Origin: Arenimonas sp.
GTDB taxonomy: Bacteria; Pseudomonadota; Gammaproteobacteria; Xanthomonadales; Xanthomonadaceae
Direction of reading: 5' to 3'
NCBI RefSeq assembly: GCF_019459675.1
Contig: NZ_JAIBFH010000078.1
Span: 1-35,314 of the forward strand
DNA length: 35,314 bases
Shown: piece after piece, positions 1 to 8,207 of the stretch
How positions within the stretch are numbered: position 1 is the first letter of the stretch
Layout: each line of letters opens with the position of its first letter
The notes under the pieces: model-generated
The model's database searches: none
What the model was told of the DNA's origin: nothing
The model's input: only the letters and a program-made list of their open reading frames with translations
Translations under genes and position numbers: made by a program

Positions 1-1
1 C

Positions 2-1690
<1,689 letters not shown>

Positions 1691-1713
1691 GCTTCCGGCA
1701 GCGTTTACCTCTT

Positions 1714-1745
1714 GGGGCCCCGCCAGTGCGGGGCCCCATTTTTTG
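1714..1745 (+). terminator. Rho-independent terminator after rpoD
   Basis: ggggccccgc-cagt-gcggggcccc followed by a-tttttt; perfect 10-bp stem. Confidence 0.9.
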
Positions 1746-1756
1746 GAGCGACGGGC

Positions 1757-3067
1757 ATGGCAACGGGCGCAAGTACGGCAAGCGGCAACAAACTCACGCG
1801 CTGGATCCTGGCGGCCCTGGTGCTGGGCATCGTGGTGGGCACCACCCTCAACTACACCGTCGAAGACACCACCGCCCTGGTCGGCAACCTGGGCCTGGTC
1901 ACCACCACCTTCCTGCGCCTGATCAAGATGATCATCGGCCCGCTGGTGTTCGCCACCCTGGCGGTGGGCATCGCCAAGATGGGCGACCTGGGCACGGTGG
2001 GCCGCATCGGCCTGAAGTCGATGGTGTGGTTCATGGGTGCCTCGCTGGTGTCGCTGAGCCTGGGCCTGGTGCTGGTCAACCTGCTGCAGCCGGGCGTGAA
2101 CCTGGGCATCGAGCTGCCCGACGTGGCCGCCAGCTCCGGCGTCGTCGCCACCGGCCTGAGCCTGCAGGAGTTCGTCACCCACCTGGTGCCGACCAGCATC
2201 GCCGATGCGATGGCGCGCAACGAGATCCTGCAGATCGTGGTGTTTTCGGTGTTCTTCGGCGTGGCCTGCGCCGGCGTGGGCGACAAGGCCAAGGTGCTGG
2301 TGGATGCACTGGAAGGCCTGTCGTACGTGATGCTGAAGGTGACGATGCTGGTGATGTGGGCCGCTCCCTTCGCCGTGTTCGCGGCGGTGACGGCCGCGAT
2401 CGCCAAGAGCGGGCTGGGCGTGCTGGCGGTGTACGGCAAGTTCATGGGCCAGTTCTACCTGGGCATCGGCATCCTTTGGGTGCTGCTTTTCCTCGCGGCG
2501 TGGGCGGTGCTGGGCAGGCGCGCGGTGGCGCTGTTCAAGGCGGTGCGCGAGCCGACACTGCTGGCCTTCGCCACCGCGTCGTCGGAAGCGGCCTACCCGC
2601 GCACGCTGGCGCAGCTGGAGAAGTTCGGCTGCAGCAACCGCGTGGCCTCGTTCGTTCTGCCGCTGGGCTATTCGTTCAACCTCGACGGCTCGATGATGTA
2701 CTGCACCTTCGCGGTGATCTTCATCGCCCAGGCCTACGGCATCGACCTGACGTTGGGCCAGGAAATCGCCATGCTGCTGGTGCTGATGGTCACGTCCAAA
2801 GGCATCGCCGGCGTGCCGCGCGCTTCCCTGGTGGTGATCGCGGCCACGCTGGCGCAGTTCAACCTGCCCGAGGCCGGGCTGCTGCTGTTGCTGGGCATCG
2901 ACCACTTCCTGGACATGGCCCGCTCGGCCACCAACGTCATCGGCAACAGCGTGGCCACCGCCGTGGTGTCGAAGTGGGAGGGGCAGCTGCGCGCCGAGGG
3001 CGAACCCGTGCCCGAGGAGCTGGCGCATGCCATAGAGCCGATCACCTCGCCGGACCTTCGCACTTAG
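1757..3067 (+). CDS. Dicarboxylate/amino acid:cation symporter (DAACS/SDF family)
   Basis: Multi-TM protein; 'ATASSEAAYPRTLAQLEKFGCSNRVASFVLPLGYSFNLDGSMMYCTFAVIFIAQ' and 'KGIAGVPRASLVVIAATL' are family signatures. Start at ATG 1757. Confidence 0.93.
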   Translation: MATGASTASGNKLTRWILAALVLGIVVGTTLNYTVEDTTALVGNLGLVTTTFLRLIKMIIGPLVFATLAVGIAKMGDLGTVGRIGLKSMVWFMGASLVSLSLGLVLVNLLQPGVNLGIELPDVAASSGVVATGLSLQEFVTHLVPTSIADAMARNEILQIVVFSVFFGVACAGVGDKAKVLVDALEGLSYVMLKVTMLVMWAAPFAVFAAVTAAIAKSGLGVLAVYGKFMGQFYLGIGILWVLLFLAAWAVLGRRAVALFKAVREPTLLAFATASSEAAYPRTLAQLEKFGCSNRVASFVLPLGYSFNLDGSMMYCTFAVIFIAQAYGIDLTLGQEIAMLLVLMVTSKGIAGVPRASLVVIAATLAQFNLPEAGLLLLLGIDHFLDMARSATNVIGNSVATAVVSKWEGQLRAEGEPVPEELAHAIEPITSPDLRT

Positions 3068-3152
3068 CGCGGAACTGGCCAATGCCTACCCGGACGTGGT
3101 CTTGCGGCTGGCGTATTACAACGCCTCCGCCCTATGATGTCGGCGACGTACA

Positions 3153-3463
3153 GGGCCTATAGCTCAATGGTTAGAGCAGGGGACTCATCGAAAGGTGCCG
3201 CCGCTCCGTAAGGGGCGGACGGGAACGGGATGAATTCAGGGAAGCCTCAGCGGTTCGGCCGGTGGTAACCCTGAGCCAAGCCGGCGGTACACCGCCGGAA
3301 GGTGCAGAGACTACCTGAGGGCTACAGCGCCCTTGATCACAGGCTCGAGCGTCCCGCACCCCACCCGCGCACGCGGAGGGTGAAGAGATAGTCCGCGCCG
3401 GGGGGAAATCCCCGGGATACGCGAATCCCTTGGTTCCAGGTTCGAGTCCTGGTGGGCCCACCA
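3153..3463 (+). tRNA. tRNA-Ile2(CAT), split by an intron (exon 1 3153-3188; exon 2 3424-3463, CCA encoded)
   Basis: Exons join to GGGCCTATAGCTCAATGGTTAGAGCAGGGGACTCAT|AATCCCTTGGTTCCAGGTTCGAGTCCTGGTGGGCCCACCA: 7-bp acceptor, 4-bp D stem, anticodon stem GGGGA/TCCCT with loop CTCATAA, T arm CCAGG-TTCGAGT-CCTGG. The anticodon arm matches the E. coli ileX pattern. Confidence 0.9.
3189..3423 (+). other. Group I self-splicing intron in the tRNA anticodon loop
   Basis: 5' exon ends in U36 and the intron ends in G. CAU|C-GAAA-G-GUG forms a P1 hairpin with U.G wobble at the splice site; P4 ucaggg/cccuga; core strings 'GAGCCAAGCC', 'GGUGCAGAGACUA' and 'AUAGUCC' resemble the Azoarcus tRNA-Ile intron. 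Confidence 0.88.
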
Positions 3464-3588
3464 CATTGGCATCCGAGGATGTCCCGGACTGTCCCGAGAG
3501 GCGGCCAGAACCGCTTAAAATGGCCGGTAGGGCATCCGGTCGTGTCCGATGGTGTCCTATTGCATCCAGCCAGAATGTGAGTAAGGTG

Positions 3589-3625
3589 GTGAGTACGGGG
3601 CCGGTCGCCCCTCCCCGCTACTCAC
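3589..3625. repeat. Hairpin immediately upstream of the integrase gene
   Basis: GTGAGTACGGGG...CCCCGcTACTCAC, 12 paired bases per arm with one bulge; an extra direct copy of GTGAGTA at 3577-3583. Confidence 0.65.
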
Positions 3626-3640
3626 TGTGGCCCTGCCCCT

Positions 3641-4852
3641 ATGCTCACCGACACCAAGCTCCGTGCGCTCAAGCCCCGGGAGTCCATCTATCGGGTGGCG
3701 GATGCCAACGGCTTGGCGATTGAGGTCCGTCCCAGTGGAGCGAAGCTCTGGCGCTACCGCTACCGCTACGCCGGCAAGGCGAGCATGGCGTCCTTGGGCG
3801 AGTACCCGGCGGTAAGCCTGTCCGAGGCCCGTTCCCAGCGTGACCGCATGCGAGCGCTGCTCCGCGGTGGCGCCAATCCCGTCCAGGTAGTCCGCGCCGA
3901 GCGCACCGCAATGCTGGAGGAGGCCGGCAACACGTTCGCGTTTGTCGCCAAGGAGTTGTTGGCGAAACGGACTAGCGAGGGGTTGAGTCCTGGGTCGGCC
4001 AGACGGGAGTTGCGGCAGATCGAGAAGGATCTGGCGTCGATTGGGTCGCGCCCGGTGGGCGACATCACCGCCAAGGAACTCCTGGCCGCCCTTAGGAAGC
4101 TGGAAAAGCGCGGGATCAAGGAGACGGCGCATCGGGCTCGCTCTCTGGCCGGGCGAGTGTTCCGCTACGCCATCGCGACGGGCAGGGCAGCCAACAACCC
4201 GGCCGTGGACCTAACCGGCGCGCTGGAACAGCCCCAAAGCCGCCACTTCGCCAGCATTACCGACCCCGCGAAGATCGGGGACCTAATGCGAGCCCTGCAT
4301 GGCTACTCAGGCTCAGCCGTGACCCAAGCCGCCCTCAAGCTGGCGCCATTGGTCTTTGTGCGCCCTGGTGAACTGCGGAAGGCGCAATGGGCAGACATCG
4401 ACCTAGAAGGTGCTGAGTGGCGCTTCACCGCCAGCAAGACAGGCACTCCGCATATCGTCCCTCTCTCAGTCCAGGCCGTGGACGTGCTGACCGAGCTTTA
4501 CCCGTTGACCGGCCGCCGCGAATACGTGTTCCCCAGCGTGCGTGGAGCCAGCCGCCCGATGAGCGAGAACACGGTCAACGCAGCGCTGCGAAACCTGGGC
4601 TTTGACCGAGAAATGATCACGGGACACGGCTTTCGGGCGATGGCCCGAACGATCCTGGACGAAGTGTTGGGATTCCGGCCCGACTTCATTGAGCACCAGC
4701 TTGCGCATGCCGTTCGGGACCCGATGGGCCGGGCATACAACCGAACTGCGCATATGCCCGAACGCAAGAAGATGATGCAGGCGTGGGCCGACTACTTAGA
4801 CAGCCTGCGCACCGGAGGGAACGTCGTTCCCATCCGCGCCCGATCCGGCTAA
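3641..4852 (+). CDS. Tyrosine-type site-specific integrase (P4/DUF4102 family)
   Basis: N-term 'LTDTKLRALKPRESIYRVADANGLAIEVRPSGAKLWRYRYRYAGKASMASLGEYPAVSLSEAR'; catalytic 'RPGELRKAQW', 'HGFRAMART' and a C-terminal Tyr (AYNRTAH). Confidence 0.97.
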   Translation: MLTDTKLRALKPRESIYRVADANGLAIEVRPSGAKLWRYRYRYAGKASMASLGEYPAVSLSEARSQRDRMRALLRGGANPVQVVRAERTAMLEEAGNTFAFVAKELLAKRTSEGLSPGSARRELRQIEKDLASIGSRPVGDITAKELLAALRKLEKRGIKETAHRARSLAGRVFRYAIATGRAANNPAVDLTGALEQPQSRHFASITDPAKIGDLMRALHGYSGSAVTQAALKLAPLVFVRPGELRKAQWADIDLEGAEWRFTASKTGTPHIVPLSVQAVDVLTELYPLTGRREYVFPSVRGASRPMSENTVNAALRNLGFDREMITGHGFRAMARTILDEVLGFRPDFIEHQLAHAVRDPMGRAYNRTAHMPERKKMMQAWADYLDSLRTGGNVVPIRARSG

Positions 4853-4927
4853 CGCCGGTAATCGGCCCGCGCGGATGCTAGTGACACCCGCGCGGGCCTT
4901 CCACAACCGCTCCCTTGGAGAACGACC

Positions 4928-5203
4928 ATGGCAAGTGAAGTATCCACCGAAGACCCGCAAAAACGCACCCTCGAGCTCCGGACGCCGCCCAAAGGGGCGT
5001 CCATCTCCGTGCTCGGCCTGATCCCACAGCCCGGCGAGTGGGTCGTGGCTTACAGCGTCATGCGGTTGGGCTGCAAAGGCGACAGTGCCACGATCGCCGA
5101 CGTTTGCACCCTCAGCGACCTCACGGGGCCGCAGCGCAAAAAAGCTGACAACTGGATGGGCCAGCTCGGCCGCCTGATCGGCGCGTCCAATCCGGCCGCG
5201 TAG
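4928..5203 (+). CDS. Hypothetical protein (91 aa)
   Basis: ORF with RBS ggag before ATG; leader shared with the 5282 ORF. Confidence 0.65.
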   Translation: MASEVSTEDPQKRTLELRTPPKGASISVLGLIPQPGEWVVAYSVMRLGCKGDSATIADVCTLSDLTGPQRKKADNWMGQLGRLIGASNPAA

Positions 5204-5281
5204 TTCGAAAACTGCGCCGCCCGTCAGGTGTAGGAGCCTGGCGGGCGACGTCTTCCACAGCCGTTCAATAGGAGAACGACG

Positions 5282-5518
5282 ATGGCAACACAAAGTGTAA
5301 CTCTCGATTGCAGCGCCCTCAGCATGAAGCTCTGCCATGCAAAGGCAATTGCCGACCTTCTGGGCTCTAGTGCGGGCGCGGACGCCTTGCTTGACGGCAC
5401 CGTGGAGAATGCAGGGGACGCTCTCTGCACGCTTCTTGACGAGATCAGCGAAATGATCCGCCCCGAGCCTGTTGCGTTGTCGCTCGCCACTATTCGCCAG
5501 AAGGAATCGCAAGCATGA
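5282..5518 (+). CDS. Hypothetical protein (78 aa)
   Basis: ORF with RBS aggaga; ATGA coupling to the next ORF. Confidence 0.65.
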   Translation: MATQSVTLDCSALSMKLCHAKAIADLLGSSAGADALLDGTVENAGDALCTLLDEISEMIRPEPVALSLATIRQKESQA

Positions 5519-5793
5519 CCCTTCAAACTGAAGCTTCGACCCCCAGCATTTCCGACCTCCTCAGTAAGGTGGCGAAACTCGAGCGCGACAATCTACAGGC
5601 CTTCAATGGCTATGACGCGAGCATGTTCCGCTCTTGGGCCGCCGCCGTAGCGGACATGATCGCCTGCGGCCCCCAGAACGCTGCTCCTGAGTCCATCCCT
5701 GAGACGTTTGGCCTGATCTACCAACTGATCAAAGCAGCTGATGAGTTGGACGACAAGGAACGAGACGAGATGCGCCAGCGCAAGGCGGCCTAG
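5515..5793 (+). CDS. Hypothetical protein (92 aa)
   Basis: 4-nt overlap with the upstream ORF; acidic soluble composition. Confidence 0.65.
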   Translation: MTLQTEASTPSISDLLSKVAKLERDNLQAFNGYDASMFRSWAAAVADMIACGPQNAAPESIPETFGLIYQLIKAADELDDKERDEMRQRKAA

Positions 5794-5795
5794 TC

Positions 5796-6023
5796 ATGAC
5801 CGCCACTATTCTTCAGTTCCCAACTGCTCAAGTCATCCGCACACCTAGCTCGGAGGATGATAGCGAAATCAGCCGCACCCTTGACCGATTCGCATTGCGG
5901 AAGGAACTGATCAGGCGGGGTGAGCCGAGCGAATCGATCGAGAGCACGATGGAAGTGTTTGGTGGGGCTCCTCCCCACATCCGGGCCCACTATCTCCAAG
6001 CCGTCAGGGAGGGAAAAGCATGA
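5796..6023 (+). CDS. Hypothetical protein (75 aa)
   Basis: Tight spacing with upstream ORF and ATGA overlap with the next. Confidence 0.6.
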   Translation: MTATILQFPTAQVIRTPSSEDDSEISRTLDRFALRKELIRRGEPSESIESTMEVFGGAPPHIRAHYLQAVREGKA

Positions 6024-6250
6024 GCGCACAACTGATCCCGTTCCCCGGTGCTGGGAAAGACTGGACCGACCTCGACCACCACGTTTTCAAACACTTCAGA
6101 AGCTGCGACGGCCTCTCAGTCGACGAGGCCCGTGGCAGAGTTGAGGCCAGTATCCACTCGCGTCGAATTGTACCGGGCGAGGATGAATCTGCGCGGCTTC
6201 TGAGGATGGCGGGGGAATCGCTTCGCCAGTTGAAAAAGCTCACGCCATAA
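6020..6250 (+). CDS. Hypothetical protein (76 aa)
   Basis: ATGA overlap with the upstream ORF; begins MSAQLIPFPGAGKDW, resembling the N-terminus of the preceding ORF (MTATILQFPTAQ). Confidence 0.6.
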   Translation: MSAQLIPFPGAGKDWTDLDHHVFKHFRSCDGLSVDEARGRVEASIHSRRIVPGEDESARLLRMAGESLRQLKKLTP

Positions 6251-6339
6251 CAGTTCAAACCGCGCCTAGGCTGATCCCCGAACACCGGGCACCTTCCCCG
6301 GCTGGCGCGGCTCTCATTGAAGGGCGCAGAGGTGCGCGC

Positions 6340-6855
6340 ATGGGCATGGAACCCCTCTCTCAAATTGATCTGGACAACTCAGACGAGGAACTTGGTCGCT
6401 GGCTGGCCGTGACCTGGTTGGGGTATCAGGCCGAAAAGGCGGGCATACCGATAGACCAGATTCCGGAGGATTGGGCCGCATCTGTTGTTGAGGCCTCCTC
6501 ACAGATCGACTCGGAAAACATGAAGAACGCTGGCCTCGAGTCCGCATTCCGAAAAGCATTTTCCGGCGAATACGAGTCGGCAGGAAGAATGTTGCGCTCC
6601 TATGTCCTCGCTGGTGCCCACACGCAGGTTCTGGAGAAGTATGCCGAGCGCGGCATCGCCCAGACGATCGGGGGACGCAAGGGCGCAGAGAAGAGCAAAG
6701 CCGCCCGCCGCGGCGCTGAGTCGAAGCGGGCCGCGATCCTGGACGCGGCTCGGAACTACACGGGGCCCGAGGCAGCAAAGGTTCGGACCATTGCTAGGAA
6801 GACCGGGGCGACCGCGCAGTACATCCGCAAGGTGCTGGGTGACAAGCCGGCCTGA
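6340..6855 (+). CDS. Hypothetical protein with C-terminal HTH-like segment
   Basis: C-term 'AAKVRTIARKTGATAQYIRKVLGDK' looks like a helix-turn-helix. Confidence 0.65.
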   Translation: MGMEPLSQIDLDNSDEELGRWLAVTWLGYQAEKAGIPIDQIPEDWAASVVEASSQIDSENMKNAGLESAFRKAFSGEYESAGRMLRSYVLAGAHTQVLEKYAERGIAQTIGGRKGAEKSKAARRGAESKRAAILDAARNYTGPEAAKVRTIARKTGATAQYIRKVLGDKPA

Positions 6856-6871
6856 GGCGCTGCAGAAATAG

Positions 6872-6894
6872 GAAACTGTGGCTCCTACAGTTTC
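6872..6894. repeat. Perfect inverted repeat upstream of alpA-like gene
   Basis: GAAACTGT-ggctcct-ACAGTTTC. Confidence 0.7.
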
Positions 6895-6953
6895 TTTGGT
6901 CGCCCCGACGATTGTCCAAGGCCGCGCAATCCAGCGCGGAGGAGGACGATTAG

Positions 6954-7202
6954 ATGCGTACCGCTGCAACCATCCCTGAAACCGGCTTTCTTCGTCTTCG
7001 CGACATCATCGGCCGGGCTCCCACCGGGAACGACCCGGGCACACCGGCGATCATCCCCGTCAGCGCCTCGACCTGGTGGGCTGGTGTGAAGGCTGGGCGG
7101 TATCCCCAGCCAACCCGTGCGCTCGGAGCTCGCATTACTGCCTGGCGAGCGGAGGACATCCGCGCCCTTATCGAGGCGAACTCGCCCAAGGCAGTCGCAT
7201 GA
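6954..7202 (+). CDS. AlpA-like DNA-binding regulator / excisionase
   Basis: 'LRLRDIIGRAP...IIPVSASTWWAGVKAGRYPQPTRALGARITAWRAEDIRALIE' matches the AlpA/Xis winged-helix pattern. Confidence 0.85.
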   Translation: MRTAATIPETGFLRLRDIIGRAPTGNDPGTPAIIPVSASTWWAGVKAGRYPQPTRALGARITAWRAEDIRALIEANSPKAVA

Positions 7203-7381
7203 GGGCCACGCATAAAAAACCCCTCGACGCTGGCGGGCGTCGAAGGGTCGACAAAGGCCTGCTCAGCCATTGCGTGCTTCATCTTAGCGCTGCATGGGTG
7301 TCGTTCGCTAGCAGGGCTATTGCCTGCGCAAAGGCATGGGTGGTTCGCCATCCCGCCCGCTGGCCGGGAGGTGCTGCTTGA
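7199..7381 (+). CDS. Possible small ORF (60 aa)
   Basis: ATGA overlap with the alpA stop and TTGA overlap with the following gene; otherwise unsupported. Confidence 0.35.
   Translation: MRATHKKPLDAGGRRRVDKGLLSHCVLHLSAAWVSFASRAIACAKAWVVRHPARWPGGAA
7214..7247 (-). terminator. Rho-independent terminator reading leftward
   Basis: Minus strand: acccttcgacgc-ccgcca-gcgtcgaggggtttttt, with a 6-T tract. Confidence 0.6.
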
Positions 7382-7644
7382 ACGCCGCAGCGAGGCTCCA
7401 GGCGGCGCTGTACGCGCCCACCTCCACAGAGCTCACCCAACCGCTGCCCGCGATCGCTGACGTGGTCCAGGAGCGTCTGGAGGCGATCTACGAAGCTCCG
7501 ATGGTCACTGACGTTGACGCATTACTTCGTGAGCTTGGCGGGCTCACGGCCATGCTAATGCGCCTCCGCCTCGCTCTGGTGCGTGAGGACGAGGGCAGGC
7601 GGGCGGCCCACGACCATGCGGCCGGCGGTCCGGACGCCGCATGA
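7378..7644 (+). CDS. Hypothetical protein (88 aa, TTG start)
   Basis: TTG at 7378 overlaps the previous TGA; ATGA overlap with the primase-like gene. Confidence 0.5.
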   Translation: MNAAARLQAALYAPTSTELTQPLPAIADVVQERLEAIYEAPMVTDVDALLRELGGLTAMLMRLRLALVREDEGRRAAHDHAAGGPDAA

Positions 7645-8207
7645 GCCTCGCCCCCGCGTATCACGTCGGAAGCGTTACGGCCCAAGCTTTGCTCGACAGG
7701 CTGGAACTTGTACGCACCAGCGGAAAGGGGTGGACGGCCCGCTGCCCGGCGCACAAGGACCAGGGGCCGTCCCTGAGCGTGTCGGAAGTGTCGGACCGCG
7801 TCCTGGTCCATTGCTTCGCCGGGTGTACGGCAGGTGATGTCCTGGCGGCGGTGGGCCTGACCTGGTCCGACCTGTTCCCGCCCCGCCATTGGGTCGACGG
7901 GAAGGAGCAGCGGCTGCAGGCCCAGCGTTCCATTCGAGAGGTATCCCGTGATGCCGCCCTCGACCTCCTGGCGCTCGAATCGAAGATCACCCTGATCGCC
8001 GCTCAGCAGATCGCCGGCGGCCAGGCCTTGTCCGCAGAGGACGAAGGCCGGCTCGCGATTGCGATCGAGCGGATCGACCTGGCGGCCAACACTCTCCTTG
8101 AGCACCGCGCTCGCCCCATGGATCAGCGCGAAGAGTCACGCCTGCGGATCAAGCTGGCCCGCGCGGTCCTGCGTGGCCTCCCTGAAGCGGAGGCCTTGCC
8201 GCGATGA
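7641..8207 (+). CDS. Primase-like protein with CHC2-type zinc finger
   Basis: 'WTARCPAHKDQGPSLSVSEVSDRVLVHCFAGCTAGDVLAAVGLTWSDLFP' has the C-x2-H...C-x2-4-C primase zinc motif. Confidence 0.88.
   Translation: MSLAPAYHVGSVTAQALLDRLELVRTSGKGWTARCPAHKDQGPSLSVSEVSDRVLVHCFAGCTAGDVLAAVGLTWSDLFPPRHWVDGKEQRLQAQRSIREVSRDAALDLLALESKITLIAAQQIAGGQALSAEDEGRLAIAIERIDLAANTLLEHRARPMDQREESRLRIKLARAVLRGLPEAEALPR

Noticed and set aside
3153-3463. Elongator tRNA-Met call for the CAT anticodon
   Set aside because: Acceptor and anticodon arm sequence (GGGGACTCATAATCCCTTGGT) fits the ileX (Ile2) pattern better than elongator Met; confirmation would need a TilS/lysidine identity check.
3171-3464. Minus-strand 97-aa ORF over the tRNA/intron
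   Set aside because: Overlaps a structured RNA gene; shadow translation of the tRNA ('GPPGLEPGT' is a well-known tRNA-antisense artefact).
4796-5512. Minus-strand 238-aa ORF over the integrase end and small ORFs
   Set aside because: Incompatible with the better-supported plus-strand ORFs with RBS and coupling; no recognisable domain.
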